NCBI GenBank assembly: GCA_030427635.1 | Contig: JAUIBA010000018.1 | Span: 24,615-88,614, forward strand | Length of the DNA: 64,000 bases | Origin: Bacteroidia bacterium | Lineage (GTDB): Bacteria; Bacteroidota; Bacteroidia; Chitinophagales; Chitinophagaceae | Reading direction: 5' to 3' | Shown here: positions 36,308 through 44,987 of the stretch, in pieces | Numbering within the stretch: the stretch's first letter is position 1 | Layout: every line of letters starts with the position of its first letter | Made by a program: the position numbers and the translations under genes | The notes under the pieces: generated by a model | The model's input: the letters and a program-made list of their open reading frames with translations, nothing else | Told to the model about the DNA's origin: nothing | Database searches by the model: none

Positions 36308-38023
36308 TCAGCGTTTTACAAAACGTACCGGCTCCTGACCATCTATGCGCATTACATAGATACCAGGTAGCAGCCTGCTCACATCAACAGAAGCCTGCCC
36401 GGCAGCAACATGGCCCGACAACAACTGCCTGCCCATAATATCTGATATGATATAGCTGCCATCCTGAACCGCTACAAAATTAACTGCGTTATCAGCAGGA
36501 TTAGGGTAAAGACCAGATGGTCTGCTTTCCGATACTGATGTAAGGCCGGTTACAAAACAACCATTGGAGGGAGTATATTTTGCAGCAAAGAAGCTGGTGA
36601 AAACATTCATAGCTGTAGCAAGAGAATCACCACCTACCCAGAATGTTTCAGAGCCATCATAATACCCACACAGAAAGATGTTGCCATAAGCGTCTGACGC
36701 AAGGCCGGAATTGCTTTTACCTCCCGAACGAAGTGTAATACTTTCCCTGAGTGTACCGTCATCAGAATAACAGGCTACAAATAATGGGTCGATACCTGCC
36801 TGTGGCATAGGCAACACAATAGCCGTATCAAGATATACTCCATTACCAAAAAGGGTATCCATACCACCCGAAACCCATATAGCATTGCATGGGTCAACTG
36901 TCATACCCCATATAGCAAAATTAGTATTTTCAGTAGGTACACTCTGAGTAAATACCTGGTTGCGTATGAAACTACCATCGGCAGTGTAATGTGCGAAATA
37001 CGGATTGTTCAGATTTCCGGTAATATTACCACCTCCCAGATTTACAGACTCGGCACGTAGTGTACCGCCAAAATAAACACCACCTGCGGTATCGGTTGTT
37101 ACACACATTGCACGGGTATGACCTGTAGTTTGCCTGGCCCATGATACGCTGCCATTAGTACCAATACGCGATACGAATACATTAAAGCAATGATCACTTA
37201 ATGCGGCATATGCAGCAGCATAGGTAAGTACCGTAGCGCCCAGCACCAGCGTAGATGATGAAAACTCACCCACCAGGAACGCGCTACCATCTTTAGCGAT
37301 AGAAATACCTGAAACCCTGTCATAACCTGTAGCGCCAAAACGTTTGGCCCACAAAAGACCACCTGCCGGACCATATCTTGCTACCGATATATCCTGTCCT
37401 CCGGAACTGTTAAGGCTGTAGGTACCAATAAGACTGTTTCCCGAAAATGTAGCTGCCACCCACGCATTACCCTGATCATCTACTGCAAGACCACCGTATG
37501 ACTGCTTTTCATATCCCAGATCAATACTACCAGAGTTGGTCTTCCAGAGTATATTACCATCTGAATCCAGCTTTATGAGGTAGCAGGAGTTAACAGCAGA
37601 GGTAGATGAACGCGTAAGTAATGAATTGGAAAAACGGATACTATCTCCTGAAAAAACACCAAGAAAATAGATGTTGTTATCCCCGTCAACAGCAATATCT
37701 ACCGGGGCAGATGAGCCATTGGATGTGCCACGGGTCCAGAGCACATTACCATTATTGTCGTACTTAATCAGTACGGCCTGGCTCTTGAAAGGATTACTAT
37801 GATAAGAAGAAGCGCCAATTACCAATGAGTCAAAACTGCTCCACATGGCAACATATACATTACCGGAAGCATCTGTAGCAACCGGCCATGCGTAACCTGA
37901 CGAAGACGTAAGATGAGCTTTGCCCGCATCCATTCCCCGGGACCATTGCCAGCCCTGAGCAAATGAACCATTACCTAGCAGGAGCAGAACGGCAATAAAA
38001 AGAGTTCGTAGGTTTCCCTTCAT
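36308..38023 (-). CDS. Secreted beta-propeller-like protein with T9SS type A sorting domain
   Basis: 571 residues from ATG at 38023 (MKGNLRTLFIAVLLLLGNGSFAQ signal peptide). The body consists of SBBP-type repeats such as VAVDDQGNAWVAATFSGNSL, ISIAKDGSAFLVGEFSSSTL and LASDAYGNIFLCGYYDGSE, which form beta-propeller blades. The C-terminus (GLYPNPADNAVNFVAVQDG ... MRIDGQEPVRFVKR) is a T9SS sorting domain. It is exported to the surface; ligand and role are unknown. Confidence 0.83.
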   Translation of the reverse strand: MKGNLRTLFIAVLLLLGNGSFAQGWQWSRGMDAGKAHLTSSSGYAWPVATDASGNVYVAMWSSFDSLVIGASSYHSNPFKSQAVLIKYDNNGNVLWTRGTSNGSSAPVDIAVDGDNNIYFLGVFSGDSIRFSNSLLTRSSTSAVNSCYLIKLDSDGNILWKTNSGSIDLGYEKQSYGGLAVDDQGNAWVAATFSGNSLIGTYSLNSSGGQDISVARYGPAGGLLWAKRFGATGYDRVSGISIAKDGSAFLVGEFSSSTLVLGATVLTYAAAYAALSDHCFNVFVSRIGTNGSVSWARQTTGHTRAMCVTTDTAGGVYFGGTLRAESVNLGGGNITGNLNNPYFAHYTADGSFIRNQVFTQSVPTENTNFAIWGMTVDPCNAIWVSGGMDTLFGNGVYLDTAIVLPMPQAGIDPLFVACYSDDGTLRESITLRSGGKSNSGLASDAYGNIFLCGYYDGSETFWVGGDSLATAMNVFTSFFAAKYTPSNGCFVTGLTSVSESRPSGLYPNPADNAVNFVAVQDGSYIISDIMGRQLLSGHVAAGQASVDVSRLLPGIYVMRIDGQEPVRFVKR

Positions 38024-38187
38024 TCCAAAAAATAAGGTTTCCAATGTAAAGCGCAATTTAAGCTATAAATCAATCAAACAACACATTTTCCTCATACCGG
38101 GAATGCGCGTATTAAATGCATCAAAATTTATGCCAAAAAAATGTCACTAACAGTTATATAATATATCTATGCTCAGCAGAACTCATA

Positions 38188-38841
38188 TCACAAATCTAAA
38201 ATACCTGAAAGTGTACTCCATGCATTACCCTTTATGTCTGCTGCTGCTGCTGCAACAGATACCTGATTCAAAGGCATAAGGAGCGGTACCCTGCCGATGA
38301 CCGGAACAGATGTGTACCTGTCAATAAATGATGCAGCAGAGCTATCATACTCCCCGCTGAAAATAAGCCCGGCAATATGAATATTACGCCCACGCAATAC
38401 TTCTATAGCAGTGAGTGTATGACTGATGCTACCCAGATACCCGCTGGCTACCAATACTACCGGCAACTGCCACCATGCTACCATATCGGCAACAGTAGCA
38501 TCGTCTGACACAGGAGACATTACCCCTCCTGCAGTTTCAATAATCAGGGGGCGGGGAGCCGAAGGAGTTATAAATGACGGGTAATCAATCACCACACCTT
38601 CTGCGGATGCAGCTGTATGTGGCGATGCCGGCATTTTCAATGCAACAGCCTCGGGATGCACCCGCTTATCACCTCCGGCAATCAGCTTTCTTACAGTATC
38701 AGCATCGCGCTCTTCCAGGCCCGCCTGTATAGGTTTCCAGTAATGAGCATCCAGTGCCTGGGTCAATACCGCCGATACAACCGTCTTTCCTATACCAGTA
38801 TGTATCCCTACTACAGCAAATGCATTATTTACTTTACTCAT
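38188..38841 (-). CDS. bioD: Dethiobiotin synthetase
   Basis: 217 residues. The P-loop is GIHTGIGKTVVSAVL at residues 12-26, and IIETAGGVMSPVSDDATVADM matches the second conserved motif. It closes the ureido ring of biotin with CO2 and ATP. It is the last gene of the bioB-bioF-bioD operon; its ATG overlaps the bioF stop by 4 bases (38838-38841). Confidence 0.93.
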   Translation of the reverse strand: MSKVNNAFAVVGIHTGIGKTVVSAVLTQALDAHYWKPIQAGLEERDADTVRKLIAGGDKRVHPEAVALKMPASPHTAASAEGVVIDYPSFITPSAPRPLIIETAGGVMSPVSDDATVADMVAWWQLPVVLVASGYLGSISHTLTAIEVLRGRNIHIAGLIFSGEYDSSAASFIDRYTSVPVIGRVPLLMPLNQVSVAAAAADIKGNAWSTLSGILDL

Positions 38842-39950
38842 GAGCTAATTAATTGAACCAGTTTGCGGATATCGTCCCCGGTATTGAAGGTATGCAGACA
38901 GATGCGTAACCGCTCTCTACTCTGCGGCACTGTGGGATGCAGTATAGCATGAACACTTAAATGAGCATCGTGCAAGCGTGCTGCGAGTGCTTTTACTGTA
39001 TTATTTCCCGGTATTACCGCCCCCTGTATAGCAGAGTTGCTTTGTAGCCATTCAATGCCGGGAGCAGCCTGAACAAGCCTGCGAAAAAGAGCAATGTTAT
39101 CATGTAACGGCCTATGGCTGAAATGCGCTGAGGCCATATATGTGTACACACTACTTATAGCATGGATGGCATGAGGAGGCAGTGCAGTGCTATATATAAA
39201 TGAGCGGGCAAAATTTACCAGATAATCTCTTAATACCGTGCTTCCTACTACCGCTGCACCATGACACCCCAGCGCCTTGCCAAAGGTGTGCACGCGGGCA
39301 TAAACCTGCTCCTGTAGTCCCAGCTCACAGACAAGCCCCTCACCATTTGCACCAAAAACACCGGTGGCATGAGCTTCATCTACTATGAGGGCGGCCCCAT
39401 ACTGTCTGCAAAGTGTTACGGCTTCTTTTAATGGCGCAAAATCGCCATCCATGGAATATACCGACTCCAGCACCACAAATAGCTGAGCTTTACCGGCATG
39501 AGTACGCAACAAATCCTCTAAATGATTGAGGTTGTTATGTGCAAAATGGTATTTGTGCCTGCATAACCCCAACCGGATACCATCTATAATACTGGCATGG
39601 CACAGCTCATCATAAATAAATATCACATCGCGACCGGCGATAGCCGATAGCAACCCAATATTAGCGTCATAACCGGAATTAAATATAAGAGCCGCCTGTG
39701 CAAGATGATGGGACGCAATCTGCGATTCTGTATCACAGGTAAAACGGTCATTGCCCGAAATAAGCCGGGAGCCGGTAGCCCCCGTACCACCAATAACACC
39801 TGCCGTACCCGGAATACCCATGGTAGCTATTCCAAGATAGTCATTGGAACAAAAATCGGCACCGGAAGTGGTAACCGGCAATGAGCGCAGATTACCGGCT
39901 TCGGCACGGGTGCTTAGTTTTCGTGCAAGATATTCATCAGCACTGCTCAT
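38838..39950 (-). CDS. bioF: 8-amino-7-oxononanoate synthase
   Basis: 370 residues of the alpha-oxoamine synthase family (fold type I, PLP). The conserved segments are FCSNDYLGIA, GGTGATGSRLISGN, DEAHATGVFG and the PLP lysine region VHTFGKALGCHGAAVVG. It condenses pimeloyl thioester with alanine. It overlaps bioB by 14 bases and bioD by 4, so the three are translationally coupled. Confidence 0.93.
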   Translation of the reverse strand: MSSADEYLARKLSTRAEAGNLRSLPVTTSGADFCSNDYLGIATMGIPGTAGVIGGTGATGSRLISGNDRFTCDTESQIASHHLAQAALIFNSGYDANIGLLSAIAGRDVIFIYDELCHASIIDGIRLGLCRHKYHFAHNNLNHLEDLLRTHAGKAQLFVVLESVYSMDGDFAPLKEAVTLCRQYGAALIVDEAHATGVFGANGEGLVCELGLQEQVYARVHTFGKALGCHGAAVVGSTVLRDYLVNFARSFIYSTALPPHAIHAISSVYTYMASAHFSHRPLHDNIALFRRLVQAAPGIEWLQSNSAIQGAVIPGNNTVKALAARLHDAHLSVHAILHPTVPQSRERLRICLHTFNTGDDIRKLVQLISS

Positions 39951-40944
39951 GCGCCACCGGTTTCATACGGTTTTGCGGATGACCATCGGCAAATGCAGCC
40001 TTAGGTGTAAGGCCTAATGTGCGGAACATGGCCATATCCTCATTAAACTCAGGATTGCCGGTAGTAAGCAGCTTATCGCCTGCAAAAATAGAGTTGGCAC
40101 CGGCCATGAAACACATGGCCTGCTCTGCCACTGACAACTCCAGACGGCCTGCCGACAGACGAACTGCTGAGAGCGGCATAACTATGCGGGCAGTAGCAAC
40201 CATACGCACCAGCTCATCGAACGGTACTCTGGCATTATTGCCCAGCGGGGTTCCCTCTACCGGAACGAGTGCATTAATAGGAACAGATTCCGGATGCTGT
40301 GGCAGACGTGACAGTGTATGCAGCATACCTATACGGTCTTCATCTGTTTCGCCAAGGCCAATGATACCACCACTACATACAGATATACCAGCCTGACGCA
40401 CATTATTCAGCGTATTCAGACGGTCATCATAAGTACGGGTGGTAATGATATCGCCGTAGTGTTCTTCAGAAGTATCAATATTGTGATTGTAAGCATAAAG
40501 ACCTGCCTCTGCCAGACGACCGGCCTGATGAGGTGTAAGCATACCGAGTGTACAACAAACCTCCATATCCAGCTTGTTCACCTCTTTTACCATATCCAGT
40601 ACGCGGTCAAAATCGCGGTTGTCGCGCACTTCGCGCCAGGCAGCTCCCATACAGAAACGGGAAGCACCACCGGCTTTTGCCTTTTTAGCAGCATCAATAA
40701 CCGCATCGGTTTTCATCAGCGCATGCACCTTCACATCGGTATGAAAGCGTGCCGCCTGCGGACAATAGGCACAATCTTCAGAGCAACCACCTGTTTTTAT
40801 AGACAAGAGACTACTTATCTGTACCTCTCCTAACTTATGGTGCCTGCGGTGAACATCTGCAGCATCCATAACAAGTTGCAGCAATGGACGTTCATAAATA
40901 GCGCGGATATCTTCGCGGCTCCAGTCGTTACGAATATCACTCAT
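39937..40944 (-). CDS. bioB: Biotin synthase
   Basis: 335 residues of a radical SAM enzyme. The CxxxCxYC cluster motif is in GGCSEDCAYCPQAARF (about residues 53-60), and LGMLTPHQAGRLAEAGLYAYNHNIDTS is the family core. It inserts sulfur into dethiobiotin. Unusually for this genome, a purine-rich AAAGGAG sits eight to ten bases before the ATG, and a TAGTTTCG -7-like element lies at 40965-40972. First gene of the bio operon; bioA and the pimeloyl-chain genes are absent here. Confidence 0.96.
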   Translation of the reverse strand: MSDIRNDWSREDIRAIYERPLLQLVMDAADVHRRHHKLGEVQISSLLSIKTGGCSEDCAYCPQAARFHTDVKVHALMKTDAVIDAAKKAKAGGASRFCMGAAWREVRDNRDFDRVLDMVKEVNKLDMEVCCTLGMLTPHQAGRLAEAGLYAYNHNIDTSEEHYGDIITTRTYDDRLNTLNNVRQAGISVCSGGIIGLGETDEDRIGMLHTLSRLPQHPESVPINALVPVEGTPLGNNARVPFDELVRMVATARIVMPLSAVRLSAGRLELSVAEQAMCFMAGANSIFAGDKLLTTGNPEFNEDMAMFRTLGLTPKAAFADGHPQNRMKPVAHEQC

Positions 40945-40964
40945 TATCTTCTCCTTTCAGGTGG

Positions 40965-40972
40965 CGAAACTA
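40965..40972 (-). promoter_or_regulatory. -7-like element TAGTTTCG of the bio operon
   Basis: One mismatch to TAnnTTTG, 20 bases before the bioB ATG. No BirA-type TTGTAAACC box was found between it and 41100. Confidence 0.35.
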
Positions 40973-41001
40973 TCAGATTTTACCGACTATTTAAAATACG
41001 C

Positions 41002-41100
41002 ATGAACAATATAATATTGTATGCCGCCATAACGTTAGTGGTACTAGTTACGTTTTTGATGGTACTATTTGTTAATTGCGGAGCAAAATATTACCAATAA
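41002..41100 (+). CDS. Possible 32-residue single-helix membrane peptide
   Basis: ATG at 41002 opens MNNIILYAAITLVVLVTFLM, continuing with VLFVNCGAKYYQ and a stop. About 24 residues are hydrophobic, enough for one membrane helix, with a short polar C-terminus. It lies alone between the bioB promoter and the next plus-strand gene. There is no recognised family and no clear ribosome binding site. It could be a genuine small protein or chance. Confidence 0.3.
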   Translation: MNNIILYAAITLVVLVTFLMVLFVNCGAKYYQ

Positions 41101-41102
41101 GT

Positions 41103-41152
41103 ACAATTGTAATATTTCAATAGAATTAACTGTTAATAGACCTGACAATTGT
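41103..41152. promoter_or_regulatory. Three palindromes in an AT-rich intergenic region
   Basis: ACAATTGT at 41103-41110 and 41145-41152 flank ATTAACtGTTAAT at 41125-41137. They lie 72-121 bases before the T9SS gene at 41224. Possible operator region; no regulator is evident. Confidence 0.3.
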
Positions 41153-41223
41153 TATCTGACGGACAGGGGGTGACTACAGACAAAAATTTATTAAATTAAT
41201 GTTTAGAAAAAGCATAAAAACAG

Positions 41224-41826
41224 ATGAGCTTCAATCACATACTGCGTGCCGGATGGATGTATATACTCTTATTATGCGGGGCAGCTGCATACGGGCAAAC
41301 AGTACTCATAACCCAGTTCTATGCTGAAAGCAAAGACGGTAAAGCGTACCTGAGATGGAAGCTCCCGGCAGGTAATACCTGCTATGGTATTAATGTATAC
41401 CGGTCGGCCGATCAGAAAAATTATACGCTGATACACGAAATACTGGGTGTATGCGGCAGCAATGACAGCGCTACATCATATGAATATACAGACAACAACC
41501 CGGAAGCCAACCGGACCAACTATTACCAGCTGGAACCCGGAAATAGCGGCTACCGCGTATCTGGCTCTGTCTTTGTGATATCTGCCGCCGGCATTGCCAT
41601 ATACCCGCAACCGGCTCAGCATAATACCACCATCTACTTTGTTAATTCCAACCGCGATGAGGCACTGCTGACCATACGCGATGCTAACGGAAATAAGATA
41701 ATGCAACAGACAAACCGGACCGGACAAATAGATATTGACTGCAGTAAATGGGCTGCCGGTGTATATAATTATGTGCTACAACTGCCGGACAAAACTGAAA
41801 AAGGCCGACTTACAGTAACACACTGA
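41224..41826 (+). CDS. Small secreted protein with T9SS type A sorting domain
   Basis: 200 residues with a signal peptide (to about 25, AAYGQ). Residues 27-115 look like one fibronectin type III-like beta domain (FYAESKDGKAYLRWKLPAGN ... YQLEPGNSGYRVSGSVFVI). The rest is the sorting domain (IAIYPQPAQHNTTIYFV ... KGRLTVTH). So nearly the whole mature protein is one domain plus the signal. Function unknown. The TrmH gene starts 44 bases later. Confidence 0.72.
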   Translation: MSFNHILRAGWMYILLLCGAAAYGQTVLITQFYAESKDGKAYLRWKLPAGNTCYGINVYRSADQKNYTLIHEILGVCGSNDSATSYEYTDNNPEANRTNYYQLEPGNSGYRVSGSVFVISAAGIAIYPQPAQHNTTIYFVNSNRDEALLTIRDANGNKIMQQTNRTGQIDIDCSKWAAGVYNYVLQLPDKTEKGRLTVTH

Positions 41827-41870
41827 CAGCTACACTTGTTTGTTACGCCTGCATTGCAGATTTTTGCGGC

Positions 41871-42497
41871 ATGACACCAGAGCGCGAAGCCAAAATAAAG
41901 AAAGTACTGAACCGCCGCCAGGGTGGCGTAGTGGTAGTGATGGAAAATGTACATGACCCACACAACATATCGGCGGTAATGCGTACCTGCGATGCTATAG
42001 GCGTGCAATACGTATTTGTACTGAACAACTCTATACCCAGGCATAAGAAATTTGCAAAGAGCAGCTCGGCCAGCGCACTGGGATGGCTTACAGTTCGCCA
42101 GTTTTCTGATACTGCCGCCTGTATGGCAGAGGTACGCAAGCACTGTGACAAGGTATATGCTACACATCTGGGGGTACAGTCGCACTCACTGTATGACCTG
42201 AACCTGACAGAGAATATAGCGCTGGTATTTGGTAATGAGCGTGAGGGAGTGACTGAGGAATGTCTGGCGCACTGCGACGGTAACTTCATCATACCTCAGA
42301 TGGGTATGGTACAGTCACTTAATATCTCTGTAGCCTGCGCTATTACGCTTTATGAAACCTTCCGCCAGCGCAACAATGCCGGGCTCTATGACGGTACACC
42401 CCGACTGAAGGAAACAGAGTGGAACAGACTGGCAACAAAATGGGGACTACTGGACGATAACGGTAACGAGCCTGCTACTGATGTTACAGAAGAATAA
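41871..42497 (+). CDS. SpoU/TrmH-family tRNA/rRNA 2'-O-methyltransferase
   Basis: 208 residues with the SPOUT trefoil-knot motifs: NVHDPHNISAVMRTCDAIGV (motif 1), LVFGNEREGVTEECL (motif 2) and IPQMGMVQSLNISVACAITLYE (motif 3). Resemblance is closest to TrmH, which methylates G18 of tRNA using SAM. A GATTTTTG -7-like element at 41859-41866 lies just four bases before the ATG, with TTG 20 bases further upstream. The next gene overlaps its end by 17 bases. Confidence 0.88.
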   Translation: MTPEREAKIKKVLNRRQGGVVVVMENVHDPHNISAVMRTCDAIGVQYVFVLNNSIPRHKKFAKSSSASALGWLTVRQFSDTAACMAEVRKHCDKVYATHLGVQSHSLYDLNLTENIALVFGNEREGVTEECLAHCDGNFIIPQMGMVQSLNISVACAITLYETFRQRNNAGLYDGTPRLKETEWNRLATKWGLLDDNGNEPATDVTEE

Positions 42498-43056
42498 GAT
42501 CAGCACCAGCCATGCAGCAGGTATACTTTACGGGTGCCTGCTAATGCTGCTTTCCTGTGGCCCGTCTTCAGGCAATGATGAACAAATGGCCAAAGCAGCA
42601 AACATTCAAACACAGGACACAACAGAAGGGCTCATTACAACAGAGGATCTAAGTGAAGAGCCTGATTATGCGACTGTATATACGGTAGTTGTAGACACCG
42701 GACTGCAATACACAAACCTGCAGCAAATGATGTATGACATCAGCAGAGAAACGGGACTGGATGTGGATACAATGGGAAGGTATTATGATACTGAAAAGCA
42801 AAGAATAGTACTCCCGGATACGGCTGAGGATGAGATATACAGGGGCGACTACTATCCACGGCGTGGCAGCAGCACCGCACTCAGTATAGAGTACTACACA
42901 CTTTATGATACTGCGGCAATTGGAAGAACTATGGCGCTGATAGCCGGTCTGTATGACGACCGCCATTCAGCCGACTCTATACTGGAAATAATACACGCCA
43001 GACATTCCCAGGCATGGATAATCAATGCGTGGATGTACATGGGATGCCTGCACTGA
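42481..43056 (+). CDS. Putative lipoprotein of unknown function
   Basis: 191 residues. The leader reaches CLLMLLSCGPSSGND with a lipobox-like LLSC near residue 27. The mature part is acidic at first and then has no recognised motif. Its start lies within the end of the TrmH gene (17-base overlap, different frame), so it is probably translated from the same mRNA. Not recognised. Confidence 0.6.
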   Translation: MLQKNKISTSHAAGILYGCLLMLLSCGPSSGNDEQMAKAANIQTQDTTEGLITTEDLSEEPDYATVYTVVVDTGLQYTNLQQMMYDISRETGLDVDTMGRYYDTEKQRIVLPDTAEDEIYRGDYYPRRGSSTALSIEYYTLYDTAAIGRTMALIAGLYDDRHSADSILEIIHARHSQAWIINAWMYMGCLH

Positions 43057-43061
43057 AAAAG

Positions 43062-43089
43062 AATACCGGTAACAATAGCTACCGGTATT
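43062..43089. terminator. Hairpin between convergent genes
   Basis: AATACCGGTA / TACCGGTATT, 10-bp stem with an 8-base loop. On the minus strand it is followed by CTTTTT, so it best serves the SDR gene; it may also end the plus-strand pair. Confidence 0.75.
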
Positions 43090-43110
43090 ACGTCAAAGTC
43101 AGTACTGCTT

Positions 43111-43875
43111 TTACAGATTCATACCTCCAGAAACCTCAATACGCTGACCGTTAATCCAACGACCTTCCTCAGAGCAGAGGAAGGCGACTACACCGCCTAT
43201 ATCATCTGGCAGGCCTACACGGCCCAGTGCGGTAAGACTGGCTATGTGTGCATTCATAGCTTTATCGTCGCGCACACGGCCACCACCGAAATCTGTTTCT
43301 ATTGCTCCAGGGGCTACCACATTGACAGCTATACCCCGCTCACCCAGTTCACGCGCCATATAACGGCTCAGTACCTCTACAGCTCCCTTTACAGACCCAT
43401 ATGCAGAGGAGCCGGGGAATGAGAACCGGGCCAGACCAGAAGAGATATTAACGATACGACCACCATCATTCATATATGCCAGAGCCTTCTGAGTGAGGAA
43501 GAATACGCCTTTATAATGAATGTTTACGATAGCATCAAACTGCTCCTCTGTTGTATCTGCAAAGGGAGCATAAAGCGCCGTACCTGCATTATTGATAAGA
43601 AAATCAAAACGGGGCGCTCCGGTGTGCTCCTGCAGCCATGCACCCACCTGCGACAGAAACGCATCAAAAGTTGTTACATCTGCTGCATTGAGCTGAAAGG
43701 CAACGGCTTTAACACCCAGCGCTGCTATCTTTGCTACTACCTTGCCGGCTTCTTCCTTATTGCTGTTGTAAGTAAGTACCACATTAACGCCATTGCGGGC
43801 AAGTGCCACGGCCATATTACGTCCCAGGCCACGGCTGCCGCCGGTAACCAATGCTGTTTTGTTTGCTGTGTTCAT
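43111..43875 (-). CDS. Short-chain dehydrogenase/reductase (FabG-like)
   Basis: 254 residues of a classical SDR. The NADP-binding TGGSRGLGRNMAVALA, NNAGTA, the catalytic Ser in NISSGLARFS, Tyr-x3-Lys in SAYGSVKGAVE, and PGAIETDF are all present. The C-terminus WINGQRIEVSGGMNL is typical of FabG-like enzymes. The substrate is not predictable. An AraC-type regulator gene lies 94 bases upstream in the same direction and probably regulates it. Confidence 0.9.
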   Translation of the reverse strand: MNTANKTALVTGGSRGLGRNMAVALARNGVNVVLTYNSNKEEAGKVVAKIAALGVKAVAFQLNAADVTTFDAFLSQVGAWLQEHTGAPRFDFLINNAGTALYAPFADTTEEQFDAIVNIHYKGVFFLTQKALAYMNDGGRIVNISSGLARFSFPGSSAYGSVKGAVEVLSRYMARELGERGIAVNVVAPGAIETDFGGGRVRDDKAMNAHIASLTALGRVGLPDDIGGVVAFLCSEEGRWINGQRIEVSGGMNL

Positions 43876-43969
43876 TGTATTTGAATTTTATACTGCAAAT
43901 TTCCTCCCGATAAATGGAAGTGACATTGCGGGCATCAATCCAATGTTTGCAAAAATCAATCAGCACCTA

Positions 43970-44908
43970 CTATGCACGAAATGCGAGAGGGGCCTGTGAA
44001 GTCTGTTTCCTGAAGAAGTTAGAGAAATGAGCTACCTCTTCAAAGCCGAGACACCAGGCAATCTCAGAAATATTCCAGTCAGTATGGCGAAGGAGTATCC
44101 TGGCTTCCTGAGTAATGCGGCTGCTGATAAGAGTGGTGGTGGTCTTCCCTGTTGTCTCTTTCAATACTTTATTCAGATGATTGACATGAACAGCGAGACG
44201 GTCGGCATAATCTTTTGCTGAGCGTAGTGAAAGACGCTGATTAGGCGACTCTATGGGAAACTGGCGCTCCAGTAACTCTATAAACAGAGATGTGACCCGC
44301 GCAGGAGCGTTGGGACTGTTTTGCGCAGCTACAGCAGGCTGCAGTTTCTGACCATAATGCACCAGCTCCATCACATAGGTGCGCATGAGGTCATATTTAA
44401 AAGCATAGTCAGAAGATATCTCCTTCTGCATCTTAGCAAATATCACGGTCAGCTCGTCGGCTTCTGTATTGCCTATCTCAAATATAGGGTAGCCACCTGC
44501 ACGGAATATGGGTAACTCATCAAGGTCTACACCGGTCTTGCTGCGTATAAGAAACTCATCTGTAAAAACACAGAAGCTACCCGCCTGCTCAGGGTCCTGC
44601 GGTATCCAGTGATAAGGGATACGGGGAGTAGCAAACAAAAGCGCATTCTGCTCTATCTGAAACACCCTGTCGGCATACTCTGCACGATTGCGGCCACGGA
44701 TAAGACTGATTTTATAATAGGCACGGCGGTTATAGGGCATCTGCGCTTTGCGCTTTACTTCTGCAATAACCTCAGCTACGTTAAAAACATTAAAGTGGCC
44801 TATCTCTCTGTTTATATCTGGCGGCAGCAGATCTGCCACCTCCCTGCCTGTAAATATGGATGCCTCCTGATAGAACTCTTCCAGCGAAGTACTTTTTATG
44901 TCCTTCAT
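43970..44908 (-). CDS. AraC-family transcriptional regulator
   Basis: 312 residues from ATG at 44908 (MKDIKSTSLEEFYQEAS). The N-terminal cupin-like sensor part spans about 1-190. The C-terminal double helix-turn-helix is the AraC type: KDYADRLAVHVNHLNKVLKE for the first and ILLRHTDWNISEIAWCLGFE for the second, ending in HFSNFFRKQTSQAPLAFR. It probably controls itself and the SDR gene. An inverted repeat overlaps its -7 element. Confidence 0.9.
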   Translation of the reverse strand: MKDIKSTSLEEFYQEASIFTGREVADLLPPDINREIGHFNVFNVAEVIAEVKRKAQMPYNRRAYYKISLIRGRNRAEYADRVFQIEQNALLFATPRIPYHWIPQDPEQAGSFCVFTDEFLIRSKTGVDLDELPIFRAGGYPIFEIGNTEADELTVIFAKMQKEISSDYAFKYDLMRTYVMELVHYGQKLQPAVAAQNSPNAPARVTSLFIELLERQFPIESPNQRLSLRSAKDYADRLAVHVNHLNKVLKETTGKTTTTLISSRITQEARILLRHTDWNISEIAWCLGFEEVAHFSNFFRKQTSQAPLAFRA

Positions 44909-44929
44909 AAAAGTATGGCTTGTAAAAAT

Positions 44930-44937
44930 CAAAGGTA
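44930..44937 (-). promoter_or_regulatory. -7 element TACCTTTG of the araC-type gene
   Basis: Exact TAnnTTTG, 21 bases before the ATG; overlaps the inverted repeat at 44934-44950. Confidence 0.5.
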
Positions 44938-44950
44938 GGATTTCCCTACC
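44934..44950. promoter_or_regulatory. Candidate autoregulatory operator GGTAGGatttcCCTACC
   Basis: Perfect 6-bp arms with a 5-base spacer, overlapping the -7 element of the araC-type gene. A protein bound here would block polymerase. Confidence 0.35.
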
Positions 44951-44987
44951 GTTCACAGGAAGCCGGAAGCAGCTACACACCAACGTA

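Noticed and set aside
41103..41152. BirA/biotin-operator identity for the ACAATTGT palindromes
   Set aside because: They lack the TTGTAAACC core and lie beyond the probable bio promoter; a general operator label is all that can be supported.
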